A stretch of DNA of 64,000 nucleotides from UBA7703 sp034926785 (GTDB lineage: Bacteria; Bacillota; Clostridia; Christensenellales; CAG-138), in contig JAYFQU010000010.1 of assembly GCA_034926785.1 (NCBI GenBank), forward strand, positions 1-64,000, read 5' to 3'. The notes under the pieces are model-generated. The model saw nothing but the letters and a program-made list of their open reading frames with translations, had not been told where the DNA came from and did no database searches. How positions within the stretch are numbered: the first letter of the stretch is position 1; each line of letters opens with the position of its first letter. Both the position numbers and the translations under genes were made by a program. This document shows, one piece after another, positions 49,427-58,793 of this stretch.

Positions 49427-50257
49427 TCAGCGCTTCACGACTGCGTTCCGGACTGCGCCAACCAGCGCAAAGAGCAGGAACAAAACGATATTGATGCAGA
49501 CGATGCTGGCTCCGCTCGGCGCTTCATATACGTAGCTTACGTACATGCCAAGCAAAAATCCCAGTAACGCAACGATGGCGGAGAGGATGGTCACCGTGAG
49601 ATAACGCTTGCCAACGCGCATCGCGGTGAGTATGGGGAAGATGATGAGGCTGGAGATGAGCAGCGCGCCCATCATACGCATGCCGAGTACGACCGTTACC
49701 GAGGAAAGCGTTGCAAGCGCGGCGTTATAGGCGCGGGTGGGTATGCCCGTTGCGCGAGAAAAGGTTTCGTCAAAGGTGACGGCGAACAGGCGCGGATAAA
49801 AGAGCACGAACAGCACAAGCACCACAAGGCTCAGCACGATGGAGAGAGTCGCATCCCCTTGCGACAGGGAGAGGATGCTGCCGAACATATAGTTGTAAAC
49901 ATCCGTATTCATGCCCGTGGTCATGGAAACCACCATGACGCCTATGGCGAGCGCGCCAGCGGAGAGCATCGCGATCGCCGCGTCGCCCTTGATCCGCGTG
50001 CTCTCGCTCATGCGAAGCAGCAGGAACGAGGCCGCGATACAGACGGGGATCGCGACGGCGAGCGGCGCAATATTCGCAACCGAGGCGATGGCGAGCGCGC
50101 CAAATCCAACGTGCGACAGCCCGTCGCCAATCATTGAAAACCGCTTGAGCACGAGGCTCACGCCCAGCAGCGACGCGCAAAGCGCGACGAGCAGGCCAAC
50201 GATGATGGCGCGCACCAAAAATGGATAGGACAGCATTTCGGTTATGGTCTGAATCAT
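49427..50257 (-). CDS. znuB: Zinc ABC transporter permease
   Basis: A 276-residue ABC-3 permease with about eight helices. Family motifs are GVSLVLKRFSMIGDGLSHVGFGALAIA near the N-terminus, VTFDETFSRATGIPTRAYNAALATLSSVTVVLGMRMMGALLISSLIIFP in the middle. It imports the zinc (or manganese) delivered by ZnuA. It overlaps znuC by 4 nt and is last in the zur-znuACB operon. Confidence 0.93.
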   Translation of the reverse strand: MIQTITEMLSYPFLVRAIIVGLLVALCASLLGVSLVLKRFSMIGDGLSHVGFGALAIASVANIAPLAVAIPVCIAASFLLLRMSESTRIKGDAAIAMLSAGALAIGVMVVSMTTGMNTDVYNYMFGSILSLSQGDATLSIVLSLVVLVLFVLFYPRLFAVTFDETFSRATGIPTRAYNAALATLSSVTVVLGMRMMGALLISSLIIFPILTAMRVGKRYLTVTILSAIVALLGFLLGMYVSYVYEAPSGASIVCINIVLFLLFALVGAVRNAVVKR

Positions 50258-50961
50258 CGTGCTTCACCGCCTAAGAATCGTTTGCCAATTTCGCTCTGCC
50301 GATATTCCGCCGCCGAGCCGGAAAAGAGCTGCCGGTTATCCAAATGCAGAATCCGCTTTGCCTCGTGCGCCGCCGCATGCGGGTCGTGGGAAACCATGAT
50401 GACGGTGACTCCGTGATCGCGGTTGACATGCTGAATCAGCCGATACATCTCCGCCGTTGCGAGGGGATCCAACCCCGCAATCGGTTCGTCGAGGATGATC
50501 AGTTTTCGGGTTGCGGCCAGCGCGCGCGCCAACAGGGCGCGCTGTTGCTGCCCACCGGAGAGCTCACGGAAACTCGTATTCTTCAGCGCATCCATGCCGA
50601 CGCAGATCATCTGCGCGTTTGCAATATCCCGCTGCTTTTTCGTATAAAACGGGCGAAAACCGAGGGAGTTGAGGGTGCCGGAGAGCACGACCTCCTGCAC
50701 GCTTGCGGGAAAGTCCCTCTGCCCGTCCCGCTGCTGCGGCAGGTAGCCAATCTCTCGCGCTTTCAGCCCGTCGCCGAACGAAACAGACCCGGAGGACGGC
50801 GCCTTGAGCCCCAGCAGCCCTTTGACCAGCGTGCTCTTTCCGGAACCGTTTTCTCCGACCACGCAGAGATAATCCCCGCGCTCTACGGAGAAGGACAGAT
50901 CGCTCACAACCTCTTTGCCGTCGTAACGAAACGCGGCGTTTGTTACCTCAATCAATGCCAT
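50254..50961 (-). CDS. znuC: Zinc ABC transporter ATP-binding protein
   Basis: A 235-residue ATPase. Walker A GENGSGKST, Q-loop YLPQQRDGQ, signature LSGGQQQRALLARAL, Walker B LIILDEPIAGLDP and H-loop MVSHDPHA. A C-terminal tail ends with HLDNRQLFSGSAAEY. The Zur gene upstream in the same operon supports zinc as the metal. Confidence 0.94.
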   Translation of the reverse strand: MALIEVTNAAFRYDGKEVVSDLSFSVERGDYLCVVGENGSGKSTLVKGLLGLKAPSSGSVSFGDGLKAREIGYLPQQRDGQRDFPASVQEVVLSGTLNSLGFRPFYTKKQRDIANAQMICVGMDALKNTSFRELSGGQQQRALLARALAATRKLIILDEPIAGLDPLATAEMYRLIQHVNRDHGVTVIMVSHDPHAAAHEAKRILHLDNRQLFSGSAAEYRQSEIGKRFLGGEAR

Positions 50962-51013
50962 TTCAAATGATCTTCTTTCTGGTCAGGCGACGGGGCGCCT
51001 GCTTTCTATTCGC

Positions 51014-51985
51014 TTAACGGAGCGCGGCTTGCAGCGCCTTCACATTATTCTGCATGAGCGAAAGATAGGTTGCCCCGCTTTCAAACTCCGCCTTGGTGAC
51101 GTTGTGGCAGGTGTGGAAAAGCATGGGTTTCGCACCGGTTGCCTCCGCGACAGTGTTCGCCATCTGCTGGTTCGATAGCTCGATATAAAACACCACCGGG
51201 ATCTTTTCGGATTTGACGTGATCAATCAACGCGGCAACGGTTGCGGCGGAAGGCTCCGTATCGGCCGAACAGCCGGGGAAGGCGGCATAATAGCGGAGGC
51301 CGAATTCCTCCACAAAATAGCGCGCGGGGAAGCGATCCGCAAACACAACGGTCTTATGCGCGGCGTCGCTGACCACATCCCGGAAGGACTGATCGAGCGC
51401 TTCAAGCTGCTTAACATACGCGTCTGCGTTCGCCTGGTAGGTTGCGGCGTTGACGGGGTCAATGGAGACGAGCTCCGCCGTCATTGCCTTTACGATGGCG
51501 ATGGCGTTGATGGGTGCGGTCCAGACGTGCTCGTCCCACTCGTGCGCATCCGTGCCTGCCGCTTCCGTCGGGGCTGCATCCTTCGCCTCCGGCTGCATTC
51601 CCTCGACGAGTTCTTCTTCGTAGAGCGTGACATAGTCCATCATTTTGAAGGTATGTACGCTCTTGTCCAGGCCGGAGAGTACGCTGTTCACCCATGCGTC
51701 ATTTTCTCCGCCGACATAGGCAAACAAGTTCGCGTTTTGGATTCGTATGATATCCTGACTCGTCGGGTCAAAGGAGTGCACCTCTTCGCCGAGCTGGAGC
51801 AGCATCGTTACCTGCGCGTCGGTGCCCGCCGTGATCTGCCGCGCAAAATCGAATGCGGGAAATACTGTGGATACGATGGAAATGCCGCTGCCCGCAGGGG
51901 TAGCACCCGTGGGGGCGCAGGCGGAAAGCAGAGTAAAAAGGGACAACAGCGATAACGCGAGCGCAAATATGCGAATTTTTCTCAT
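51014..51985 (-). CDS. znuA: Zinc-binding lipoprotein (substrate-binding protein)
   Basis: A 323-residue lipoprotein with lipobox LLSAC near residue 23. The metal-site elements are LGEEVHSFDPTSQD, a His-rich loop THE-like DAHEWDEHVWTAPINA, FADRFPARYFVEEFGL and FHTCHNV. It captures extracellular zinc for ZnuBC. ATG 51985 with GGAGG upstream is chosen over the longer frame beginning at 52069. It lies between zur and znuC in the operon. Confidence 0.93.
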   Translation of the reverse strand: MRKIRIFALALSLLSLFTLLSACAPTGATPAGSGISIVSTVFPAFDFARQITAGTDAQVTMLLQLGEEVHSFDPTSQDIIRIQNANLFAYVGGENDAWVNSVLSGLDKSVHTFKMMDYVTLYEEELVEGMQPEAKDAAPTEAAGTDAHEWDEHVWTAPINAIAIVKAMTAELVSIDPVNAATYQANADAYVKQLEALDQSFRDVVSDAAHKTVVFADRFPARYFVEEFGLRYYAAFPGCSADTEPSAATVAALIDHVKSEKIPVVFYIELSNQQMANTVAEATGAKPMLFHTCHNVTKAEFESGATYLSLMQNNVKALQAALR

Positions 51986-52133
51986 TGGCGGGAACCTCCA
52001 ATTGGTCCGATTGTTGCAGATAGTGGAACGGAGAAGCAAAACACCGGAAACGGAATCGGAACGCTTCACCTAGAGAGAAACGAGTCAGGATTCGGAGAAA
52101 CGGCGCCGGAATCCAAAGAAGCAAAGGCGGAAT

Positions 52134-52553
52134 TTATTCCTTCCGCCTCTCTTTGCAGCCGTTGCAGACGCCAAACAGCACGGTTTCCTTTTCATCCAGC
52201 GAGAAGTTGCTCCGGCTGAGCACCTCGTTCATGATACGCTCGCTCACCGCGTGATCCATATGATATAGACCGCCGCAAGCGGTGCATTTCAGGTGCAGAT
52301 GGGCATCGCAATGATCACACGAGACAATCTGATAGGCGAACTGCCGGCCGTGTTCGCCGGAGAAGCGCTTGACCAGCCCTTCGGAAACAAGCTTTGGAAT
52401 GAATCGATAGATCGTGCTCTTGCCGGGAACCTGCTCGATCGGGCCAGCTTCGCAGAGCGCGGAATAGAGCTCCTCCACCGAAAAGCCACGGTCGGGATGG
52501 GCTCGCAGAAAATCCAACAGAATTCGTTTTTGCTTTGTTTCGTATTCTGCCAA
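52134..52553 (-). CDS. zur: Fur-family zinc uptake regulator Zur
   Basis: A 139-residue repressor. The winged helix contains RILLDFLRAHPDRGFSVEELYSAL and GKSTIYRFIPKLVSEGLVKRF. Metal sites include CDHCDAHLHLKCTACGGLYHMDH and the structural CNGCKERR. Translation starts at TTG 52553 behind GGGAGG (9-nt spacing). The ATG at 52589 is rejected because it lies at or before the expected transcription start and inside the operator. It heads the znuACB genes, which identifies it as Zur rather than Fur or PerR. Confidence 0.9.
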   Translation of the reverse strand: MAEYETKQKRILLDFLRAHPDRGFSVEELYSALCEAGPIEQVPGKSTIYRFIPKLVSEGLVKRFSGEHGRQFAYQIVSCDHCDAHLHLKCTACGGLYHMDHAVSERIMNEVLSRSNFSLDEKETVLFGVCNGCKERRKE

Positions 52554-52573
52554 TGTCGTCTGCCTCCCTAATT

Positions 52574-52618
52574 TGAGAATTACTCTCATATAGTTGCACG
52601 CGCAGATCCATTTGTCAA
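52574..52618 (-). promoter_or_regulatory. zur promoter with Zur-box operator
   Basis: TTGACA (52618-52613, minus strand), then AACTAT about 17 nt later. The inverted repeat TGAGAAT-T-ACTCTCA (52574-52588) covers the transcription start, so zinc-loaded Zur would repress its own operon. Confidence 0.8.
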
Positions 52619-52876
52619 GTGTGATTCGCACACAAATCCATCGTATGATTTAGAAGCGCGGGGGAAAGACGTGGCGCCGGGCGAAGCGATGCGATCGCCT
52701 TTCATGCGTATTTTACTCGACAGAGCGGGAGAATCTTATTAAAATAGAGAGAGCATTGTTCGATTTTTGCGAATCACACCGTTCCAATCGTTCCACTATA
52801 TCGGATCAAAACAAAAATCTACCGGCAAGCGGCACGCGCGGATAACGAAAAGCTGACGCCGGGCAAAGGGGCAAGC
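52619..52876. other. Divergent region between zur and the 1554-residue fusion
   Basis: No gene. GTGTGATTCGCA (52619-52630) and its exact reverse complement TGCGAATCACAC (52768-52779) lie 137 nt apart. The first copy abuts the zur -35. Confidence 0.5.
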
Positions 52877-55800
52877 ATGATAGAAGAGCGAACCGTGGGC
52901 AACGGCGCGCTGGACGCGCTGTACGCGGAACTGGCGAAGGGCACGGGTGTCACCATCAAGCAACTGCGCGCCTGGACGCAAAAGACAAAATTTGACGCCG
53001 AGTTTAGCGCAATGCTGGGCAGGCGCGTTTCCTGCGCGGCGGTGGCGGCGCTTTGCGAGCCGCTGATCAAGCGCGTCGGAGAATTGCCGGAAGAGGGACT
53101 GCTCTCCTATGCCTATGAAGCGCTCTCGGTCGGGCTCTATCCTTATTCCGGCGCGCCGCGCTCAACAAAGGGACAGAAGATTGCGCTGAAACTGTTTTTA
53201 GCCGCGCTCTCCCGCCTCATGGATGCGGAGCGGGAGGCGGCGTTTGACCCGCTGCTGGACTATATGCCCGTCTCGGAGGAAGAACTGGAACAAAGTCCCG
53301 TAAAGACGCAGTGCCTGCTCTTTGCCGAGGCGATGAAAAAGAGCAACTATCGGGAACTGCTTCGCATCGGCAAGGAGATTATGCCATTTGACCCCGCGGG
53401 ACACACGTTCGGCGTTCGCCATGTCGCCCTGCATACCGCGCGTCAGGCCGCGATGGCGGGGCTGCCCGTGGATGTCGCCCTGGTTGCCGCCGCCGCACTC
53501 TCTCACGATATCGGCAAGTTTGGCTGCCGGGGAGAGGACATGCCGCGCATTCCATACCTGCACTATTACTACAGTTGGAAATGGCTCGAAGAAAAGAATA
53601 TGCCGGATATTGCGCATATCGCCGCGAACCATTCCACCTGGGACCTGGAGTTTGAAAATCTGCCGATCGAGTCCCTGATCCTGATCTATGCGGATTTCCG
53701 CGTCCGCGCGGAGCGGGGCGCGGATGGCAGGGACATCACCATCATCAGCCCGCTGACAGAATCGCGCGACCGTATCTTCCTGAAACTCGCGGACATGACG
53801 CCGGAGAAACGCTTGCGCTATGAGACTGTGTATAAAAAACTGGATGATTTCGAGCGGTTTTTGCAGAGCTGTGGCGTGAATACCGACCCGCAGGCAATGG
53901 GGGCGCTTCCTGTGGAACGGACGGATGCGGCGCTGCTCTCTCAGGAAGCGGTCATCCGCGCGCTGAACAACCACGCCTTTGATAACAACGTGCACCTCAT
54001 GCACACCATCTCGGTGAGCGATACGTTTGAAGCTCTGCTGGAGCAGGCGCGCGACGAGAAAAATCTCAGCCGGATCCGCACCTATCTGCTCCTGTTTGAA
54101 GAATACAGCACCTATATGACGCGCACGCACAAGCTGCTCACGCTGCGGTTTCTTTATGAATTGCTGATGCACCACGACGGGGATGTGCGCCGTCACGCAG
54201 GGCGCATCATGGGCTCGATCCTCGCCAACTCCGGCCCGCGCTACCGCAAAGAACTCCCGCGCGGGGCGGGGGCGCTCGCCATTGCTCCCGCGCTGCACGC
54301 GGTGCTCAGCGAGAGCACCACCCTCTGGGACGATTATATCGAGCTGTGCCTCCATCCCGATTATAAGATTTCGCAAAAGCATGCCGCGCGCATTTCCAAC
54401 TCGCTGAAAACCATTGCGGGGAGCCTCTTTGCCCGATGTATGCCGGAGGAGCGGCGCGGTTATTGGGAGAAGCTCTACCGTCGCATGTTCTTCAGCGCGG
54501 GGGAGGATTTGCTCGCGCTCATGGATACGCTTACGCACATTCCGCACGAGGTGATGCAGACCGGTGAAATCGAGCGCATGCTGCCGATTTTAGGTATGGC
54601 GAGCGCTTCTGCGGAGGCGCGTGTGCGTGTGCGCGCGCTGCGCGCGCTCAGCGCGGTTGCGGGCGACGACCCCGAACTGCTGCTGCACGCGGCGGAGGCC
54701 GCGAAGCTGCAGCCTGACGCGGAATTCGCCTCCGTTTGGCTGCTCAATAGCCTGAGGAAACGGGCGGGACTCGCGCCTCTGCCGGAGCCCGCGCTGCCGA
54801 TCGGTGAAATCTATTTAAGCAACCTTAAGAGCAGCATCACCTGGACGATGAAACTGGTCCAGATCGATCACCTCTGTGAATATGTGGAGGCGCACCCGGA
54901 GGAGGCGTTTCACATTGCGATGCACCTAAGCAACCTCCTCTCCGTGAGCGAACACCTGCCCGTGCGGGAACGCGCAGGGGAAGCGCTGGTCTCTATCTCC
55001 GGCGTGCTGACCGTGGATCAGCGAAACGAGATTATGGTCGATCTGCTGCGCGAGCTTGAGACGGGACAAAACGAAATCTCCGGCTATATCCCGCCGTATC
55101 TGGGGCGGCTGGTCTGCTCCGTGCCGGAAAAGGAGATGGACGAGGGGATCGCCTATCTCGAAGGCCTGCTCCGTGCGGCAAACACACGCGCCGCGCGCGC
55201 CGCCCTCTCCACGCTCTGCGCCATTCTCTCCGGATATTCCGCGCAGACGGCTGAACGGCAGGATGCGGTGGCCGAGCGTGTATTCGGGCTTCTGCTCACG
55301 GGCGTCGCGCACTTTGACGACAGTATTCGCCTGACCGCGCTGGAGGTCATCTGCCGCGGATATTTCGGCAACGATGGCTGCTCGCTGGAGGTGCGGCGGG
55401 TGAGCCTCGCGAGGTTCGGCAAAAAGCTGTTGACCCTGCTGGGCGAACGGCGGGAAGGCATGCTGACGTTCTTCAACGAGGCGGCGATGCTCAACCACCT
55501 CTATCGTTTCATCACGCTCTGCGAGACGAGCGGCGGGTTCCGCTTTGAGCCGCTCAAGCCGGTTGCGTTTTTTCCCGGGACGTTCGATCCCTTCTCGGCG
55601 GGGCACAAGCGAATTGTGGAGGAAATCCGCGCCAACGGGTTTGAGGTTTACCTTGCCGTGGACGAGTTTTCCTGGAGCAAGCGTACGCTGGCCAAGCTCA
55701 TGCGCAGGCAAATTGTCAGTATGTCCGCCGCGAACCTGCCGGATGTCTATCTCTTTCCGGACGATATTCCCGTCAATCTCGCGGTGCCGGAGGATTTAAA

Positions 55801-57541
55801 GAATCTCAGCCGTCTCTTCTGCGACCGGGAGCTGTATCTTGTCGCCGGCAGCGATGTGATATTGAATGCCAGCGCCTATCGTCAGAGCGGGCCGGGAACG
55901 GCGGCCACCTATAACCACATTCTGTTTTCGCGTGTGGATAACGCGCGCACGGAGGACGCGCAAAAAGCCGGGAATATTCTGCGGGGGCGCGTGGTTTCGC
56001 TGACTCTTCCCGCCTATTATGAAAGCGCGAGTTCCACCCAGATTCGTGAATATATCGACAAGGACATCGATATCGGCATGCTGGTCGATCCTGTTGTGCA
56101 GGACTTTATTTATGCGCGTGGGCTCTATCTGCGGATGCCGCAGTATAAGCAGGAGATCAGCGCTCTGCACGCAAGCCGGTGCGAGGTACGCGAGACGGGA
56201 GATGAATATAGCGCTGCCTATCGTGATGAGTCGGGCGAGATCCTCGCGCGTATCCGCTGCCGCAGCGTGAGCGTGACCGATCTTTACGACGTGCTGGCTG
56301 AGATGCGCGGCGCGGCGGAGACGGTGCGCCGCCTTGCCTCCGGGCGCATGCTCTGGATCGACAAGACGAGCGGCACAGGCGAGCCGCTGCGCGCGCTGTT
56401 TTGCGATCTTTTGGCAAAGTCGCTCATTCGGGATCACACCTATGCGCTCTATCGCTGGAACGAGGAGGGAGAGCGGGAGGTTGCGGAGCAGCTGGGGTTC
56501 CTGCCGGTACCGGGTCATTCCGCGCTTCTGTATGCGGATATGCGTACGCCGCTGGTGCTGCTGGAGGATGCGCTGCTTCGAATCAAGGAGCCGTTTGCCT
56601 CCGATGAGGCGGTGCGTACGGCGGTGGAATCCTCGCGCCCGGCGCTCCGGCGTTCCATCTGCGCCATGTTCCCGGGAAAGCTGCTCTTAAGCTTCGCCAT
56701 GGAGGCAATCAACGATGGGGTCATTGAAAAAGTGCGCGCACTCAACGGCGTATCGAATGTTCCACCGGCGGAGAAGACGCTGGGCCGCGCGATGTGTGTG
56801 CCATATGGCATGATCCTCGCGGAGACCATTGTGCCCAATACGGTGACCAAAGCCCTGCATGCCGATAAGATTTTTCATGCCGATGAGAGCGGATTTGATA
56901 TCATCGAATCGCCCGGCTATTCCACGCTGCGCAATCAAATGAAGACCATCAAGTCCTTCCGGCGCCCAGTGCTGCTGGTGGACGACCTGTTACATAACGG
57001 GTATCGTCTGGAAAAGCTGGACCCGCTGTTCCGCGAGCAGGGGGTGGAGGTGGAACGCATCATTGTCGGCATTCTTTCCGGCCGAGGGCTGGATTTGATG
57101 CGTGAACAAAAGCGCAATGTGGACTGCGAATACTTTATCCCGAATATGCTCTACTGGTTCACGGAGAGCCTGATGTATCCCTTTATTGGCGGGGATAGCG
57201 TTGCGGGCGGCATCGTGGAACGGGACTATCCGCCGAGTATCAACCTGATTCTGCCCTATCAGTATCCGAAATATTTGCGCGGTGCGCAGCCGCCCGCCGT
57301 GCGGCAGTATTCCCGCGTGTCGCTGAGAAACGCTCTGACCATCCTCACGGTGCTGGAGGAACGCTATCTGAAATTACAGGGCACGGGGCTGACGCTCCGG
57401 CGACTCGGCGAGGCACTGCTGCGCCCGAGGTTGCCGGATAAGGGAGCACATATGCAATATGACCTCAATGTGGTTGCCTCCGCTTATCTCAAGGACGATA
57501 TCCGCCAGATGAGGCGCATCTCGAGCGCGGAGGATATATAA
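52877..57541 (+). CDS. Giant HD / HEAT-like / nucleotidyltransferase / GNAT-like / phosphoribosyltransferase fusion
   Basis: A 1554-residue soluble protein of unknown function. An HD phosphohydrolase-like domain has His182, His186, LSHDIGKFG with His210-Asp211, and His247. About 370-890 is alpha-helical with HEAT-like repeats. A NadD/CoaD-type nucleotidyltransferase follows, with PGTFDPFSAGH at 900-910 and SASSTQIR up to Arg1057. Next is a GNAT-like region around 1130-1210, then a phosphoribosyltransferase with RPVLLVDDLLHNGYR (Asp1369-Asp1370). AAAGGGG precedes ATG 52877. The next gene starts 4 nt after the stop. Domain makeup suggests nucleotide or NAD-type cofactor processing; the substrate is not known. 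Confidence 0.85.
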   Translation: MIEERTVGNGALDALYAELAKGTGVTIKQLRAWTQKTKFDAEFSAMLGRRVSCAAVAALCEPLIKRVGELPEEGLLSYAYEALSVGLYPYSGAPRSTKGQKIALKLFLAALSRLMDAEREAAFDPLLDYMPVSEEELEQSPVKTQCLLFAEAMKKSNYRELLRIGKEIMPFDPAGHTFGVRHVALHTARQAAMAGLPVDVALVAAAALSHDIGKFGCRGEDMPRIPYLHYYYSWKWLEEKNMPDIAHIAANHSTWDLEFENLPIESLILIYADFRVRAERGADGRDITIISPLTESRDRIFLKLADMTPEKRLRYETVYKKLDDFERFLQSCGVNTDPQAMGALPVERTDAALLSQEAVIRALNNHAFDNNVHLMHTISVSDTFEALLEQARDEKNLSRIRTYLLLFEEYSTYMTRTHKLLTLRFLYELLMHHDGDVRRHAGRIMGSILANSGPRYRKELPRGAGALAIAPALHAVLSESTTLWDDYIELCLHPDYKISQKHAARISNSLKTIAGSLFARCMPEERRGYWEKLYRRMFFSAGEDLLALMDTLTHIPHEVMQTGEIERMLPILGMASASAEARVRVRALRALSAVAGDDPELLLHAAEAAKLQPDAEFASVWLLNSLRKRAGLAPLPEPALPIGEIYLSNLKSSITWTMKLVQIDHLCEYVEAHPEEAFHIAMHLSNLLSVSEHLPVRERAGEALVSISGVLTVDQRNEIMVDLLRELETGQNEISGYIPPYLGRLVCSVPEKEMDEGIAYLEGLLRAANTRAARAALSTLCAILSGYSAQTAERQDAVAERVFGLLLTGVAHFDDSIRLTALEVICRGYFGNDGCSLEVRRVSLARFGKKLLTLLGERREGMLTFFNEAAMLNHLYRFITLCETSGGFRFEPLKPVAFFPGTFDPFSAGHKRIVEEIRANGFEVYLAVDEFSWSKRTLAKLMRRQIVSMSAANLPDVYLFPDDIPVNLAVPEDLKNLSRLFCDRELYLVAGSDVILNASAYRQSGPGTAATYNHILFSRVDNARTEDAQKAGNILRGRVVSLTLPAYYESASSTQIREYIDKDIDIGMLVDPVVQDFIYARGLYLRMPQYKQEISALHASRCEVRETGDEYSAAYRDESGEILARIRCRSVSVTDLYDVLAEMRGAAETVRRLASGRMLWIDKTSGTGEPLRALFCDLLAKSLIRDHTYALYRWNEEGEREVAEQLGFLPVPGHSALLYADMRTPLVLLEDALLRIKEPFASDEAVRTAVESSRPALRRSICAMFPGKLLLSFAMEAINDGVIEKVRALNGVSNVPPAEKTLGRAMCVPYGMILAETIVPNTVTKALHADKIFHADESGFDIIESPGYSTLRNQMKTIKSFRRPVLLVDDLLHNGYRLEKLDPLFREQGVEVERIIVGILSGRGLDLMREQKRNVDCEYFIPNMLYWFTESLMYPFIGGDSVAGGIVERDYPPSINLILPYQYPKYLRGAQPPAVRQYSRVSLRNALTILTVLEERYLKLQGTGLTLRRLGEALLRPRLPDKGAHMQYDLNVVASAYLKDDIRQMRRISSAEDI

Positions 57542-57545
57542 GGGT

Positions 57546-58793
57546 ATGGAATACTATCAATATTATGAATTTTGCCTTTGTCCCTGCGGCGGTGTTTTGC
57601 CGAAGGGAGTCGCGCTAGTTGCGGAGCCATTTTCTCCGCTGGTGTTTTTGGTGGAGCGCGATCCGCTCGTGAACCGCGGATTGTTTAGAATCCATTCGCT
57701 TTCGGAGTTGAACGAAGCGGAGGGCGTTAACCTGCTGCAGCCGATGCCTGGGGCTGACGCGGAGAAGGGCGCGCTCGCGCAATTTCTGGAACAATATGGG
57801 GCAACCGTCGCAAACACCGTCTTTGCGCGCTGGTTTCGCGTGTTGCAGGAGGGGTTCTATCGAAAGGATTCGCCGCTTGTTGTGCATCTCGTCGGGCTTG
57901 GCAACGTTGGCGGCACGACGGCGATGGGACTCAAACTGCTTGGGACGGATCTCAAGGAGATCGGCGTGTTCGACTCCGATTTTAACAAGCGCCTGCGCTA
58001 CGAGGCGGAGCTGAATCAGGTTTTATCCGTTCGCGATGGTGAATGTCTGCCGCCGGTTGTGATTCCGCCGGATGAAGACCTGTTTCGCTGCGACGCGCTG
58101 CTCTTTACCGCCGCGCAGGCGGTGCCGGAGGTAGGCGCGGAGAGCGGCAAAGATATTCGCATGATGCAGTACGCCGCTAACCGGGAACTCTTGCGCCCCT
58201 ATGCCAAACGTGCACGCGAGAGTGGCTTTTCCGGCTTGTTCCTGCAGATTTCCGACCCGGTAGATCAACTAAGCCGCGCGGTGTTTCTCATGAGCAACCA
58301 AAATGAAAAGGGAGAGCTGGACTGGCAGGGGCTGCTCCCGGAGCAGGTACGTGGTTTTGGTCTTGGCGTTATGCATGCGCGGGCGATCTATGCGGCCAAG
58401 AACAATGGCCTAAAAACGGATCAGCTCCGTTGCTATGGGCCGCATGGGCACGGGCTTGTTATCGCCAATGCGCCTGGAGAAGGCTATCACGACGATATCT
58501 CGCGGCATCTGACGCATCTGGCGGAGACGGCGAATTTGGAGGTGCGCTCCTACGGGTACAAACCATACATCGCGCCTGGTCTTTCCTCCGCGGCAGTGTC
58601 CGTGCTCCGCGCGCTGCGCGGGGAGTGGCATGATGCGGCGGCCCCGCTCGGCGGCGTTTACTTTGGCTGCCGTTCGCGCATTACGGCGCTTGGCGCGGAG
58701 CAGCAAAGGGAACCGCTGCATCCGGAATTGCGGGCGCGCATGGAGGAGAGTTTTCAGCAACTAAAGGAGTTTGATGCAAAATGGGCGGATTGA
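57546..58793 (+). CDS. Rossmann-fold dehydrogenase-like protein (lactate/malate dehydrogenase-like)
   Basis: A 415-residue protein. After a ~115-residue N-terminal region with CLCPCGG, a nucleotide-binding fold begins VVHLVGLGNVGGTTAMGLKLLG (GxGxxG) and continues with IGVFDSD and ALLFTAAQAVPEVGAESGKDIRMMQYAANRELL, similar to the LDH/MDH superfamily. LQISDPVDQLSRAVF resembles the catalytic-loop region, and HGHGLVIAN could hold the catalytic His. It is wedged between the fusion gene and a flavodoxin-like gene, overlapping the latter by 13 nt. Substrate unknown. Confidence 0.75.
   Translation: MEYYQYYEFCLCPCGGVLPKGVALVAEPFSPLVFLVERDPLVNRGLFRIHSLSELNEAEGVNLLQPMPGADAEKGALAQFLEQYGATVANTVFARWFRVLQEGFYRKDSPLVVHLVGLGNVGGTTAMGLKLLGTDLKEIGVFDSDFNKRLRYEAELNQVLSVRDGECLPPVVIPPDEDLFRCDALLFTAAQAVPEVGAESGKDIRMMQYAANRELLRPYAKRARESGFSGLFLQISDPVDQLSRAVFLMSNQNEKGELDWQGLLPEQVRGFGLGVMHARAIYAAKNNGLKTDQLRCYGPHGHGLVIANAPGEGYHDDISRHLTHLAETANLEVRSYGYKPYIAPGLSSAAVSVLRALRGEWHDAAAPLGGVYFGCRSRITALGAEQQREPLHPELRARMEESFQQLKEFDAKWAD

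Noticed and set aside
53198..54547. 449-codon open frame antisense to the giant fusion
   Set aside because: The sense frame contains the HD and helical domains with intact motifs; antisense product is low-complexity.
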